This document shows positions 48,625 to 61,756 of a stretch of 64,000 nt of DNA, piece after piece. Origin of the DNA: Pseudomonadota bacterium (GTDB lineage: Bacteria; Pseudomonadota; Gammaproteobacteria; Steroidobacterales; Steroidobacteraceae); contig CAUJHJ010000040.1 of assembly GCA_963204835.1 (NCBI GenBank), positions 56,124 to 120,123 of the forward strand. The letters run 5' to 3'. Position 1 is the stretch's first letter. Each line of letters opens with the position of its first letter. Below the pieces are notes generated by a model that searched no databases, was not told where the DNA came from, and saw nothing but the letters and a program-made list of their open reading frames with translations. The position numbers were made by a program, and so were the translations under genes.

Positions 48625-49895
48625 GCAACGGCATCCAGCCCATCCGCGGCATGAACGACGTGCTGCCTGCCGAGATCGGCTTGTGGCAGCACCTCGAAGC
48701 GGCGCTGCGCGAGCTCGTCGCCATGTACGGCTACGAGGAAATCCGCGTCCCGGTCGTCGAGCACACCGATCTCTTCAAGCGCTCGATCGGCGAGTTCACC
48801 GACATCGTCGAGAAGGAGATGTACACGTTCCGCGACCAGGGCGGCGACAGCCTCACGCTGCGGCCGGAAGCCACCGCGGGCATCGCGCGCGCGGCCATCT
48901 CGAACGGCATGCTGCGTGGCCAGAAGCACAAGCTGTGGTGCATCGGCCCGATGTTCCGCCATGAGCGCCCGCAGAAAGGCCGCTACCGGCAATTCCACCA
49001 GTTCGACGTCGAGGCGCTCGGCTTCGACGGCCCCGACGTCGATGCCGAGCTGATCGTCATGATGGCGCGCCTGTGGCGCAGGCTCGGACTCACCCGCGTC
49101 AGCCTGCAGCTGAATTCGCTCGGCACGCCGGAGTCGCGCGCGCAGTATCGCGAGAAGCTCGTGGACTACTTTCGCGGGCACGAGGCAGCGCTCGATGCCG
49201 ACAGCCGGCGGCGGCTCGGCGGCAATCCGCTGCGCATCCTCGACAGCAAGAACCCGGAGATGCAGGCGGTCATCGCGGGCGCACCGCTGATCGTCGACCA
49301 CCTCGATGCAGTCTCGCGCGCGCACTTCGAGGCCTTGCAGGCATCGCTGCGGGCCGTCGGCATTGCCTACACCGTCAATCCGCGACTGGTGCGCGGGCTC
49401 GACTACTATTCGCGCACGGTGTTCGAATGGACGACCGACGCGCTCGGCTCGCAGGACGCGGTGTGCTCGGGCGGCCGTTACGACGGCCTGATCGCCCAGC
49501 TCGGCGGCGAGGCGACGGCTGCGATCGGCTTCGCGATGGGAATCGAGCGTGTCGTGGAACTCCTGCGGCAGGCGCAGGTCGTTCCCGAGGGGCAGGCTCC
49601 CGACGCTTACATCGTGGCGCAGGGCGAGCGCGCGGCGGCAGCCGCCCTGGCGTTCGCCGAGCGCCTGCGCGACGAGATGCCGCGGCGGCGAGTCGCGCTC
49701 GGCCTCGGTGGCGGCAATTTCAAGGCGCAGTTCCGGCGCGCCGACCGCAGCGGCGCGCGCTTCGCGCTGGTGCTCGGCGACAGCGAGCTGGATCGTGGCG
49801 TGGTCGCGATCAAGGACCTGCGTGGCGAGGCAAACCAGATCGAATGCCCGATGGCCGAGGCGAGTGCCCGGCTCGAGGCTGTCCTGAAGGAGTGA
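48621..49895 (+). CDS. hisS: Histidyl-tRNA synthetase
   Basis: A class II aminoacyl-tRNA synthetase of 424 residues. It begins [12 protein letters not shown]; motif 2 is [20 protein letters not shown], the histidine-binding block is [15 protein letters not shown], and the C-terminal anticodon domain ends after [19 protein letters not shown]. It is coupled to rodZ by ATGA. Confidence 0.97.
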   Translation: MSNGIQPIRGMNDVLPAEIGLWQHLEAALRELVAMYGYEEIRVPVVEHTDLFKRSIGEFTDIVEKEMYTFRDQGGDSLTLRPEATAGIARAAISNGMLRGQKHKLWCIGPMFRHERPQKGRYRQFHQFDVEALGFDGPDVDAELIVMMARLWRRLGLTRVSLQLNSLGTPESRAQYREKLVDYFRGHEAALDADSRRRLGGNPLRILDSKNPEMQAVIAGAPLIVDHLDAVSRAHFEALQASLRAVGIAYTVNPRLVRGLDYYSRTVFEWTTDALGSQDAVCSGGRYDGLIAQLGGEATAAIGFAMGIERVVELLRQAQVVPEGQAPDAYIVAQGERAAAAALAFAERLRDEMPRRRVALGLGGGNFKAQFRRADRSGARFALVLGDSELDRGVVAIKDLRGEANQIECPMAEASARLEAVLKE

Positions 49896-49897
49896 GC

Positions 49898-50569
49898 GTG
49901 GACGAGTTCATGTCGGAGAGCGAGCAGTGGGAATCCGTCAAGCGCTGGGTGCGCGAGAACGCGATCTGGATCGTGGGTGGCGTGGTGCTGGGCGTGCTCG
50001 TCCTCACGGGCTGGCGGATCTGGCAGGAGCGCGTCGAGCGGCTCGCCGCCGAGGCGAGCGGCCGTTACGAGCAGGCGATCGATGCCTTCGGCCGCAACGA
50101 CCGCACCCGTGGCATCACGCTGGTCGATGAGCTGCGGCGCGACCACGGTGGCTCCCCCTACGCCGACCAGGCCGACCTGCTGGCGGCGCGAGTCGAGGTC
50201 GACGCGCGCGAGTTCGACAAGGCCGCCGCGCGCCTGAAGCGCGTGATGGACGGCTCGCCCGACGCCGAGCTGAAGCTGGTCGCGCGCGGCCGCCTCGCGC
50301 GTGTCTACCTCGAACAGGGCAAGCCCGACGATGCGCTCGCACTGCTGAAGAGCGACGCGGGCGGGGCCTTCGCGCCGCGCTTCGACGAGATCCGCGGTGA
50401 CGTGCTCCTCGCCAAGGGGGACAGGGCCGGCGCGCTCACGGCCTACCGCGCCGCCCGCGCCGGTGCCGCCACGGGTTCGGTCGACCCGGGCCTGATCGAA
50501 TTGAAGGTCAATGCCCTCGAGCCAGCCGGCGCTGCGGATGCGGCTGGCACACCCGCGAAGGTGAATTGA
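49898..50569 (+). CDS. Inner-membrane TPR-like protein YfgM (ancillary SecYEG translocon subunit)
   Basis: A 223-residue protein with one N-terminal membrane segment (AIWIVGGVVLGVLVLTGWRI) and a periplasmic TPR-like domain with YADQADLLAARVEVDAREFD. YfgM helps periplasmic chaperones act at the translocon. GTG 49898 is chosen because AAGGAG lies five bases before it; ATG 49910 is possible. It sits between hisS and bamB, the standard place. Confidence 0.92.
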   Translation: MDEFMSESEQWESVKRWVRENAIWIVGGVVLGVLVLTGWRIWQERVERLAAEASGRYEQAIDAFGRNDRTRGITLVDELRRDHGGSPYADQADLLAARVEVDAREFDKAAARLKRVMDGSPDAELKLVARGRLARVYLEQGKPDDALALLKSDAGGAFAPRFDEIRGDVLLAKGDRAGALTAYRAARAGAATGSVDPGLIELKVNALEPAGAADAAGTPAKVN

Positions 50570-50570
50570 C

Positions 50571-51707
50571 GTGCGCCGCCTCGCTGCTTGCGCCGCGCTG
50601 TTGCTCGCTCTCGCCGCCTGCTCGAAGGACAAGGAGGTCAATCCGCCGGCCGAACTGGTCGATTTCAAGCAGACGCTGGCGGTCGAGCGGTTGTGGGACG
50701 CGAGCCTCGGCGGCGGTGAAGCCGCGCTGCGCCTTGGCCTTGGGGCCACGGTGGTGGGCGATCGCGTGTATGCGGCGGGCCACGGCGGCGAAGTCGCGGC
50801 GCTCGCGCTCGCGAACGGCAAGACGATCTGGCAGGCGAAGACCAAGGCACCCCTGAGCGCCAGCGCCGGTGCCGATGCGACGCTGGTCGCCGTCGGATCG
50901 AGCGAAGGCGAAGTGATCGCGCTCTCCGCCGACAGCGGCGGCATCCTGTGGCGCGTGCGCGTGCGTGGCGAGTTGCTGTCGGCGCCGCTCGTGGCGCCCA
51001 CCGCGGTCGTCGTGCGCACGGTCGATGGCCGCCTGGTCGCGCTCGCGCGCGACGACGGCCACGAGCTGTGGAGCGCCGAGCAGCAGATTCCGCGCCTCAC
51101 GCTGCGCGGCATCGCCGCTCCGGTGCTCGCGGGCGACGTGGTGCTGTGCGGCTTCGACAACGGCAAGGTGGTCGGCGCGAGCCTGCGCGACGGCTCGGTG
51201 CTGTGGGAAACGCCAGTGGCGCCGCCGCGTGGGCGCACGGAGCTCGAGCGGCTGAGCGACATCGACTCGCGCGTGGAAGTGTCGGGCGACAACGTGTTCG
51301 CGGTCGGCTTCCAGGGACGCATCGCGATGCTCGCGCTCGATACCGGGCAGATCTGGTGGTCGCGCGACCTGTCGAGCTACCGCGGCCTCGCGCTCGAAGG
51401 CGACCATCTCTACATCTCGACAGCCGAGGGCGACGTCGTGTCGATGGAAAGCCGCGCGGGCGGCGAGACCTGGCGGCAGAAGGCGCTCGCGTATCGCGGC
51501 CTGTCGGCGCCCGCCGTGCTCGGCAACCACATCGTCGTTGCCGATTTCGAAGGCTACCTGCACTTCCTCGACAAGGCGACCGGCGCGATTGCCGCGCGCG
51601 TGAAGTCTGGGGGCAAGCGCGTGTCGAACCCGCCGGTGATCGCGGGTGACATCGTCGTCGTGGTCAACGACGATGGCCGCGTAAGCGCGTTCCGGGCGAA
51701 GGCCTGA
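50571..51707 (+). CDS. bamB: Outer membrane assembly lipoprotein BamB
   Basis: A beta-propeller subunit of the BAM complex, 378 residues. The signal peptide ends with the lipobox LAAC (cysteine 17). PQQ-like repeats are visible, such as DDGHELWSAEQQI, RDGSVLWETPVAPPRGRTEL and DTGQIWWSRDLSSYRGL. The GTG at 50571 follows the yfgM stop by one base. Confidence 0.96.
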   Translation: MRRLAACAALLLALAACSKDKEVNPPAELVDFKQTLAVERLWDASLGGGEAALRLGLGATVVGDRVYAAGHGGEVAALALANGKTIWQAKTKAPLSASAGADATLVAVGSSEGEVIALSADSGGILWRVRVRGELLSAPLVAPTAVVVRTVDGRLVALARDDGHELWSAEQQIPRLTLRGIAAPVLAGDVVLCGFDNGKVVGASLRDGSVLWETPVAPPRGRTELERLSDIDSRVEVSGDNVFAVGFQGRIAMLALDTGQIWWSRDLSSYRGLALEGDHLYISTAEGDVVSMESRAGGETWRQKALAYRGLSAPAVLGNHIVVADFEGYLHFLDKATGAIAARVKSGGKRVSNPPVIAGDIVVVVNDDGRVSAFRAKA

Positions 51708-51729
51708 CGCCAGGGCGCGGGGTGCCGGC

Positions 51730-53094
51730 ATGCTGCCTGTCGTTGCCCTCGTCGGCCGCCCCAATGTCGGCAAGTCCACGCTCTTCAATGCGCTGACGCG
51801 CACGCGTGACGCCATCGTCGCCGACGTGCCCGGCGTCACGCGCGACCGGCAATATGGCTACGGCAAGGTGGGGCCGACGGCCTTTGTCGTGATCGACACG
51901 GGCGGCATCGTCGAGCAGCCCTCCGGCATCGAGTCGCCGATGCGCGTGCAGACCGATCGCGCGGTCGCCGAGGCCGACCACCTCGTCTTCCTCGTCGATG
52001 CGCGCGCCGGCATCACCCCGCAGGACGAATTCATCGCGCGCCAATTGCGCCGCTCCGGCAAGCGCGTGGTGCTCGCGGCCAACAAGGCCGAGGGCCTCGA
52101 CAGCGATGTCGCCGTGGCGGAGTTCCACGGGCTCGGCTTCGGCGAGCCGATACCGCTGTCGGCCGCGCACGGCCAGGGCGCGCATGACCTCATGGACGCC
52201 GTGTTCGCGGGCGAACTCGCGACCCCCGACATCGGCGCCGAGACCGCCGATCCCGGGCGCGATGCGATCCGCATCGCCGTGATCGGCCGCCCCAATGTCG
52301 GCAAGTCGACGCTCGTCAACCGCTTGCTCGGCGAGGAGCGCGTGATCGCGAGCGACATGCCGGGCACGACGCGCGACAGCATTTTCGTGCCGTTCACGCG
52401 TGACGGCCGCGAGTTCCTGCTGATCGACACCGCGGGCGTGCGCCGCCGCGCGAAGATCGATGACGCGATCGAGCGCGCGAGCGTCTCGAAGACGCTGCAG
52501 GCGATCGTCGAGGCGCATGTGGTGGTCGTGGTGCTCGACGCTCACGATACGGTCGGCGAGCAGGATGCGAGCGTGCTGGGCCTCGCGCTCGAGCGGGGCA
52601 GGGCGCTGCTGATCGCCGTCAACAAGTGGGACAACATCCCGATGGAGCAGCGCGAGGAGATCCGCGGCAAGCTCGCGCTGAAGCTCGATTTCGCGCCGTT
52701 CGTGCCGGTGCATTTCATTTCCGCGCGCCACGGGACCGGGGTCGGCGATCTCGCGCAGGCGGCGATCCGCGCCTACGACGGCGCAATGCGCGAAATGCGC
52801 ACGCCCGAGCTCACGAAGACGCTCGAGCGCGCGATGACGCAGCACCAGCCGCCGCTCGTGCGCGGCCGGCGCATCAAGCTGCGCTACGCGCACCAGGGCG
52901 GGCGCAATCCGCCACGCATCGTGATCCACGGCAACCAGACCAAACACGTGCCGGATGCCTACCGGCGCTACCTCGCGAACGTTTTCCGCGAGACCTTCGA
53001 CCTGTTCGCCTCGCCCGTCGCGGTCGAGTTCCGGACCGACTCGAACCCGTACGACTCAGCGCGCCGCCGCGGGCGCGGCCAGCGGCAGAAATAG
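51730..53094 (+). CDS. der: Ribosome-assembly GTPase Der (EngA)
   Basis: Der has two GTPase domains in tandem and acts in 50S assembly. The 454 residues show GRPNVGKST twice (near residues 10 and 190), both with DTGG or DTAG motifs and NKXE/NKWD guanine-specificity motifs, then the KH-like C-terminal domain with [20 protein letters not shown]. Its end overlaps the convergent M23 peptidase gene by 39 bases. Confidence 0.97.
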   Translation: MLPVVALVGRPNVGKSTLFNALTRTRDAIVADVPGVTRDRQYGYGKVGPTAFVVIDTGGIVEQPSGIESPMRVQTDRAVAEADHLVFLVDARAGITPQDEFIARQLRRSGKRVVLAANKAEGLDSDVAVAEFHGLGFGEPIPLSAAHGQGAHDLMDAVFAGELATPDIGAETADPGRDAIRIAVIGRPNVGKSTLVNRLLGEERVIASDMPGTTRDSIFVPFTRDGREFLLIDTAGVRRRAKIDDAIERASVSKTLQAIVEAHVVVVVLDAHDTVGEQDASVLGLALERGRALLIAVNKWDNIPMEQREEIRGKLALKLDFAPFVPVHFISARHGTGVGDLAQAAIRAYDGAMREMRTPELTKTLERAMTQHQPPLVRGRRIKLRYAHQGGRNPPRIVIHGNQTKHVPDAYRRYLANVFRETFDLFASPVAVEFRTDSNPYDSARRRGRGQRQK

Positions 53095-53916
53095 CGCCGG
53101 ATCGACCGACGCGCGGTTCAGGATCACGCCCCAGTGCAGGTGCGGGCCGGTGACGCGCCCGGTGGCGCCGACCTTGCCGATCACATCACCCGTCTTCACG
53201 GCTTCGCCAGGCTGGACACCTATCACTGACAAGTGGCAATACATCGTCACGAGCCCCTGGCCGTGGTCGATCAGGACCGTGTTGCCGTTGAAGAAGAAGT
53301 CGCCCGTGTCGATCACGCGGCCGTCGGCGGGCGCGACGATCGGGGTGCCGGTCGGCGCGGCGATGTCCATTCCAGAATGCGGATTGCGGGACTCGCCGTT
53401 GAACACCCGGCGCAGGCCATAGGAACTCGAGCGCGGGCCGGGCACGGGCTGCGCCAGCTCGAGGGTCACGGGCGGATCGGGCGAGAAGGTGGCGAGCACC
53501 GCGAGGATGCGCGTTCGCTCCGCATCGGCACGGGCGAGATCTTCCTTCGAGAGGTTCACCTGGCCCGGTTTGACCTTGAGGCGCTGCGTTGCGTATTGCT
53601 TGTCCGTGATGTCGACGCCGACTCGGCGTTCGCCGCCATCGTGGTCCTTGATGACGATTTCCACGGTCGCCGGCGCGGGCTGCGAAAGCGGCAAGCCGAC
53701 CACGGCGGTCCAGCGATCGCGCTGGCGCAGGACCATGGCGCGCGCGCCATCCACGGTCACGACAGGCGCGGCCCCGGTGCTTGCAGCGATGGGGCCCGCA
53801 TCGACGAGCACCACGCCCCCGGGAGTCGCGCTCTGGCGTGGCAGGGTCGGATCCGCGATCGCCGCGGCAGGCAGGCTCGCAACGATCGAAGCGAGGACCA
53901 TTGATCTTGCGGCCAT
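53056..53916 (-). CDS. M23-family metallopeptidase, exported
   Basis: A LytM-type peptidase that probably acts on peptidoglycan cross-links. The 286 residues have a signal peptide ([16 protein letters not shown]), an N-terminal beta domain and a C-terminal M23 domain at about 170-275. The zinc ligands are present: histidine and aspartate in [13 protein letters not shown] and the histidines of GPHLHWGV, so it should be an active enzyme rather than a degenerate activator. The ATG at 53916 overlaps the xseA stop in TGATG, with GGAGG five bases before. Confidence 0.93.
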   Translation of the reverse strand: MAARSMVLASIVASLPAAAIADPTLPRQSATPGGVVLVDAGPIAASTGAAPVVTVDGARAMVLRQRDRWTAVVGLPLSQPAPATVEIVIKDHDGGERRVGVDITDKQYATQRLKVKPGQVNLSKEDLARADAERTRILAVLATFSPDPPVTLELAQPVPGPRSSSYGLRRVFNGESRNPHSGMDIAAPTGTPIVAPADGRVIDTGDFFFNGNTVLIDHGQGLVTMYCHLSVIGVQPGEAVKTGDVIGKVGATGRVTGPHLHWGVILNRASVDPALFLPLAAPAAAR

Positions 53917-55250
53917 CAATCCTCCACGACACGCGAGCGGAACTGCCCCGCAGCGAGGCGCGTAACGAGCGTGTCACCCGCGGCGAGCGTCGCGGCATCG
54001 CTGACGAGCGTGCCGCCTGCCTCACGCGTCACGACGGCGAAACCGCGACGCAGGGTCGCGAGCGGGCTGACCGCATCGAGTGTGCGGCTCGCGAGGTCGA
54101 GTCGATGTAGTCCGCGGGAAAGCGACTCGCGCATGGCGAACTCCAGGCGCACCGACAGGGCCGCGCCCCGCGCGACGCCCGCCTGCAGGCGGGCGGCCGG
54201 TGAAGCGGCGAGCAGCCGATGGGACAGCTCAGCCGTGTCGTGGCGGCGGGCGAGGAGGGTCGCTTGTGCTGCGCGGGCAAGGCGCTGCTCGAGGTCGTCC
54301 AGGCGCTGCGCGGCATGGGCGACGCGCACCGCGGGGGAGGCGAGCCTCATGCGCTGCCCGAGCTGGGAGAGCGTGGTGGAGGCATCGCGCAGGACCCTTT
54401 GGCCGCCCGCGAGCAGGCGTTGCTCGATGCGCGCGAGCGACTGCAACCACGCGCGGCCGTCGGGCACCGCAAGTTGCGCGGCGGCCGTGGGGGTGGGTGC
54501 GCGCAGGTCCGCGACGAAATCCGCGATCGTGAAATCCACTTCGTGGCCGATGCCGGTGACGACGGGCATCGGCATGGCGCGGATCGCGCGCGCCACGCGC
54601 TCGTCGTTGAAGGCCCAGAGGTCCTCGAGCGAGCCGCCACCGCGTGCGACGATCAGCACGTCGCATTCGGCGCGAACCGCCGCCCGATCGAGCGCGGCGA
54701 GGAGGCCAGGCACGGCCGCGGCGCCCTGCACCGGCGTCGGGTAGATCAGCACCGGCGTGGCTGCGAAGCGCCGCTCGAGCACGTGGAGGATGTCGCGTAT
54801 CGCCGCCCCGGTGGGCGAGGTCACGACACCGATCCGTCGTGGCACCGCGGGCAGCGGGCGTTTGCGGCCGTCGTCGAAGAGGCCTTCCGCCTTGAGCTTG
54901 TCGCGCAGCCGCTCGAACTCGCGCTGCAGGGCTCCGAGGCCGGCTTCCTCGAGGTGCTCGACGATCAGCTGGAAGTCGCCACGCGGTTCATAGAGGCTGA
55001 CGCGCCCGCGCGCCATGACGGCCGAACCGTCCTTCGGCTGGAACTTTACGGCGCTGTTCTTCTGCCGGAACATCGCGCAGCGGATCTGCGCGTCGCGGTC
55101 TTTCAGCGAGAAATACCAGTGGCCCGATCCGGGGCGGGCGAGGTTCGAGATCTCGCCCTCCACCCACACCCCCGGCAGGCCCTGCTCGAGCAGCAGGCGC
55201 ACCTCGCGGTTGAGGCGGCTGACGGTGTAGACGTTGGGTTCCTGGGGCAT
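53916..55250 (-). CDS. xseA: Exodeoxyribonuclease VII large subunit
   Basis: XseA, with XseB, degrades single-stranded DNA. The 444 residues start with an OB-fold domain ([20 protein letters not shown]); the catalytic part includes [38 protein letters not shown] and [16 protein letters not shown], followed by a long coiled coil. xseB is not adjacent. Confidence 0.97.
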   Translation of the reverse strand: MPQEPNVYTVSRLNREVRLLLEQGLPGVWVEGEISNLARPGSGHWYFSLKDRDAQIRCAMFRQKNSAVKFQPKDGSAVMARGRVSLYEPRGDFQLIVEHLEEAGLGALQREFERLRDKLKAEGLFDDGRKRPLPAVPRRIGVVTSPTGAAIRDILHVLERRFAATPVLIYPTPVQGAAAVPGLLAALDRAAVRAECDVLIVARGGGSLEDLWAFNDERVARAIRAMPMPVVTGIGHEVDFTIADFVADLRAPTPTAAAQLAVPDGRAWLQSLARIEQRLLAGGQRVLRDASTTLSQLGQRMRLASPAVRVAHAAQRLDDLEQRLARAAQATLLARRHDTAELSHRLLAASPAARLQAGVARGAALSVRLEFAMRESLSRGLHRLDLASRTLDAVSPLATLRRGFAVVTREAGGTLVSDAATLAAGDTLVTRLAAGQFRSRVVED

Positions 55251-55262
55251 CGGCGTCCCATT

Positions 55263-57623
55263 CTAGCGGCTATCGCTGTGCAACGAGCGTTCCGGAACGA
55301 GACCGCGGGTACGCATGTCATCGAGTTTCGCCTTCTCTTCGGCAATATGTTTCCGATAGGCGTCGCGCACGTGCCCGAAGCCGGGGTCGGTCCGCAGTCG
55401 GGTGAAAAGCGGATCACGATCGAAGGTGTACCAGCCGTTCTCCCAATCCCCGCGCTCCAGCATGTCGCGCCTGAGTGCGGCGACGGCCTCGTGGTTGCGC
55501 CCCAAGGCAGCGAGAGCCCGGGCGCGCACCGCGCCAGTACACAGGAGAGAGTCTGGCGGGCGAGTCCTGGTCTCACGGGCCGCCGGCGCCTCCAGCAGTT
55601 GTCGGGCCTCGCGCATCCTGCCGGAGTTTTCAAGCAGCCATGCCATCACGACAGCGACCTGTTCATTGTCCGGCTCGACCGTGGCCTCTCCGTCCCTGTT
55701 CCAAAGCGAGACGCGCTCCTGGAGGAACTGCTGCGCGCGCGCCACGTTGCCTGTCGCCCTCGCATGTTCCAGCAGCGCGTCCGGATCGACGCCACAGCGC
55801 TCAAACTCCTCCGGGCGTGCATATATCAATGCGGCGGCCCGATCGTACTGGCGTTCGTAAAAATACAGCTCGATTGCCATTCCGCGATCGGGAACATGCT
55901 GCACGAGCAGGCTTCTCGCCGCCTCCGCATCGCCCAGATCCAGGTACCAGGAAAGCAAATAGCCCCGCAACCACTGGGACTCCGGATCGATCCGCAGCGC
56001 CTGCTCGCCGAGCTTGACTGCGTCTGCGAGGCGTCCGCCTCGCCTCGCGCTGCTCCATCCGAGTCGGGCAAGGGCGGGCGCGTAATCCGGGCGCAGCTTC
56101 AGCGTCTCGATCATCAGCCGCTCGCCAGCGGCAACGTCGCCGCGAAAGAATTCGACGAGGCCCGCGTAATATGGGCCTCGCGGATCGAGCGGATCGAGCA
56201 GCCGGGCCCGTTCAATTGCTGCGAGGCCTTCCTTGATACTGCGCCGATTGTCGATCAACAGTTCACCGAGGTACTGGTATCCCCGAGCGTCGTTGGGGTT
56301 CAATTCGATGGCTCGCCGAAAGGCGGCGTCAGCGCCTGCGACATCACCCTCGATGTTTGCAATGCGTCCACGGACCAGCTGGGCAGCGCTGTCCCCGGAA
56401 TCCCGATCGAGCGCCGGATTGACGAGGGGTGCGGCACGGGCCGCCGCCATCTGTGACGCCTTCGCCGTGGCAACATCACGTGGCGGTGCGAAGCTCGCCT
56501 CGTTGAGATAGGCGTTTGCCAGTTCGGCCCGCGCGGCAGCGAACTCCGGATCGAGGCGAACCGCGCGCTCGAGCAATGCGACGGCTGCATGAAGGTCCCC
56601 GGTGAGCCGGGAGGACCCGCGCGCGCGGCCCTGCTCGTAGGCGAGCCATGCATCGAAGTTCGCGGTTCCGATGGGGCGCGGAGACCGGATATCGAAGCCT
56701 CCGACGCTCTGCTTCAGTGCGCGCGCAACCTCGAGTGCAATCTCGTCCTGCGTTGCGAAGAAGTCGTCGCGGGGACGATCGAAGGTCTTCGACCAGACGT
56801 GAGCGCCAGTCGCGGCGTCGATCAGCTGTGTCGTGACTCTCAGGCGCGTCGAAGAGTCCTGCAGGCTGCCTTCCACCAGATAGCGCGCGTCGAGCTTGCG
56901 GCCGATCTCCCGCACGTCTTCATATCGGCCCTGGAATGCAAATGACGAGGTGCGGGCGATCACGTTGATTTCGCGCACATCGGCCAACCGGTGAAGCAGC
57001 GATTCCGAGAGCGCCAGTGCGAGGTGCTCGCGGTGCGGATCTCCCGTCAGGTTGGTGAAAGGCAAGACGGCAACGTTGCGGTCGGGTAGCTGCACAGCGG
57101 CGCCCGGGTTCGCCACGCGAGCCACCGGGTTTCCCGGCAGGAAGCGCAACCCGAACGCCACGAGCAGCCCGGCAGTCAGCAATGCCAAGCCAGTCAGGGC
57201 GCGTCGGGGCCAGCGCCGGGTAGCAGCCTCGGGGCCTTGCTCAGGTCCCGTGTCAGGGGAGACGGATGCAATGAACCGGTAACCGCGCCGCGGAACGGTC
57301 TCGATGAAAAGCGGTGCGTCTGCATCGTCTCCAAGGGCGGCGCGCAGCCTCTTGATTGCGGTGTTGAGCCCCGCGTCGGTGTCGATGTACGTCGTGCGGG
57401 GCCACAGGTGTGCGATCAGGCGCTCGCGGTCGACCATTTCACCGGGATGGGCCGCAAGCAGCTCGAGAATCCCGCGGGAGTGGTCTTGCAGTCGGACACG
57501 CACGCCTTTGCGCGCAATCTCCCCCGATGACGGATCGAACGTCACGTCCCGGAAGCGGAGCTTCGTTGGGCGCGAAGCCGCTGCACCCGTCGCCGATCGA
57601 CCCTGTATGTCCTGGTCACCCAT
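55263..57623 (-). CDS. CadC-like membrane transcription factor with TPR sensor domain
   Basis: A 786-residue regulator. The N-terminal OmpR/PhoB-type winged helix at about 20-115 includes GILELLAAHPGEMVDRERLI and VPRRGYRFIASV. One membrane segment follows (ALTGLALLTAGLLVAFGLRF), then a TolB/adenylate-cyclase-associated block (NVAVLPFTNLTGDPHREHLA) and a long TPR array with AFRRAIELNPNDARGYQYLG. No receiver domain is present. The regulated gene is unknown; the divergent secreted-protein gene is the first candidate. I start at ATG 57623 (MGDQDIQGRS); an upstream in-frame start at 57665 is possible. Confidence 0.9.
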   Translation of the reverse strand: MGDQDIQGRSATGAAASRPTKLRFRDVTFDPSSGEIARKGVRVRLQDHSRGILELLAAHPGEMVDRERLIAHLWPRTTYIDTDAGLNTAIKRLRAALGDDADAPLFIETVPRRGYRFIASVSPDTGPEQGPEAATRRWPRRALTGLALLTAGLLVAFGLRFLPGNPVARVANPGAAVQLPDRNVAVLPFTNLTGDPHREHLALALSESLLHRLADVREINVIARTSSFAFQGRYEDVREIGRKLDARYLVEGSLQDSSTRLRVTTQLIDAATGAHVWSKTFDRPRDDFFATQDEIALEVARALKQSVGGFDIRSPRPIGTANFDAWLAYEQGRARGSSRLTGDLHAAVALLERAVRLDPEFAAARAELANAYLNEASFAPPRDVATAKASQMAAARAAPLVNPALDRDSGDSAAQLVRGRIANIEGDVAGADAAFRRAIELNPNDARGYQYLGELLIDNRRSIKEGLAAIERARLLDPLDPRGPYYAGLVEFFRGDVAAGERLMIETLKLRPDYAPALARLGWSSARRGGRLADAVKLGEQALRIDPESQWLRGYLLSWYLDLGDAEAARSLLVQHVPDRGMAIELYFYERQYDRAAALIYARPEEFERCGVDPDALLEHARATGNVARAQQFLQERVSLWNRDGEATVEPDNEQVAVVMAWLLENSGRMREARQLLEAPAARETRTRPPDSLLCTGAVRARALAALGRNHEAVAALRRDMLERGDWENGWYTFDRDPLFTRLRTDPGFGHVRDAYRKHIAEEKAKLDDMRTRGLVPERSLHSDSR

Positions 57624-57756
57624 GCAGTACAGCAACGATACAGCGCCGGGACAGGCCCGATCCATTGATGCGGGCGCCCTCGCTGACCAAGAGTTTCGCC
57701 TCCTGGGTGCCCATATTCAGGGGCCGTCCATTTAACAGATGTGCAAGGAGAACCAG

Positions 57757-58251
57757 ATGAAAGCCCGGACCAGAAAATGTGTTGCGCTGTGCGCCCTGGC
57801 CTTGTGCCTGCCAGCGCTCGCGGCAGCCGACGAGTTCACCAAGAACCGATGCCGCAACGAGATCCTGCGGGGGCTGTACGTCTTTACCGCCAATGGATTC
57901 ACTCGCCCACCGGGCAGCACCCCGGGCACACCCTGGGTGCCCAAGGCGATCATCGAGCTGCTCCAGTTCAACGGTGACGGCACGCTGACGACGCCGGGGG
58001 TCACGGTGGCCAACCCATTTGGCGATACGGGAGGAATTCTGCAGCCGCCCGCGGGTGCACCGGGCGTGTATACGGTGAACGAGGATTGCAGCGGAAGCAT
58101 TCAGTTCGGTGACGCCGCCGGCGTGAGCTTCAAGATCCAGGTGGACCCTCACTGGGGTGGCACGCTCTGGTTGATCCAGACAAACCCGACCAACAACGTG
58201 TTCCTGGGCACGGCGACACGCGTGCAGGGTGGCCTGCCCTTCATGAGGTGA
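57757..58251 (+). CDS. Small secreted protein of unknown function
   Basis: A 164-residue protein with a signal peptide (CVALCALALCLPALAAA). The mature part repeats a pattern seen in many exported hypothetical proteins: RGLYVFTANGFTRPPG, a FNGDGTLTTPG strand and VYTVNEDCSGSIQF. It looks all-beta with a possible disulfide. AAGGAG lies before ATG 57757. It is divergent from the CadC-like regulator, 133 bases apart, which suggests control by that protein. Confidence 0.8.
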   Translation: MKARTRKCVALCALALCLPALAAADEFTKNRCRNEILRGLYVFTANGFTRPPGSTPGTPWVPKAIIELLQFNGDGTLTTPGVTVANPFGDTGGILQPPAGAPGVYTVNEDCSGSIQFGDAAGVSFKIQVDPHWGGTLWLIQTNPTNNVFLGTATRVQGGLPFMR

Positions 58252-58268
58252 TGAATCGCTCTGCATGA

Positions 58269-61440
<3,172 letters not shown>

Positions 61441-61447
61441 TTTTGAG

Positions 61448-61530
61448 CCTTTCGTGGTCTATTGCCACACCGCTAAATCACTACTTAAGTCGCTGATAAA
61501 TAATAAATAACCTTTCGCGACCTATCGCCA
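61448..61530 (+). repeat. Two direct 20-base repeats next to the guaA attachment site
   Basis: CCTTTCGTGGTCTATTGCCA (61448-61467) and CCTTTCGCGACCTATCGCCA (61511-61530) match at 16 of 20 bases and are 63 bases apart, about six helical turns. They lie between the guaA end and the integrase arm-type motifs, where excisionase or integrase core-distal sites would be expected. Confidence 0.5.
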
Positions 61531-61554
61531 TCCATCCGCGCCAAGCGAATGACT

Positions 61555-61727
61555 CTGACGGTAAAAGTGACGGTAAACGATTTGAGTGCCCCTTGAGGGT
61601 TCCATTTTTACCGTCAGAAGATTGATGGGCCGGAAAGCGAAAAAACGTCGGAATTACAGGGAAAAAATGGCAGAAACCCGCGATTTCCGCTGCGTGAATT
61701 GAGCTAAACGGGCTTCTGACGGTAAAA
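61555..61727. repeat. Four copies of TGACGGTAAA, probable integrase arm-binding sites
   Basis: Three copies are direct (61555-61566, 61568-61577, 61716-61727) and one is inverted (61606-61617); the full form is CTGACGGTAAAA in three of them. The last copy lies 30 bases before the integrase ATG, so integrase binding could also regulate its own gene. The 316-base stretch 61441-61756 is clearly less GC-rich than the chromosome around it and has no gene. Confidence 0.65.
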
Positions 61728-61756
61728 TATGGGCCACACCAAAACGGGGGCCCGCC

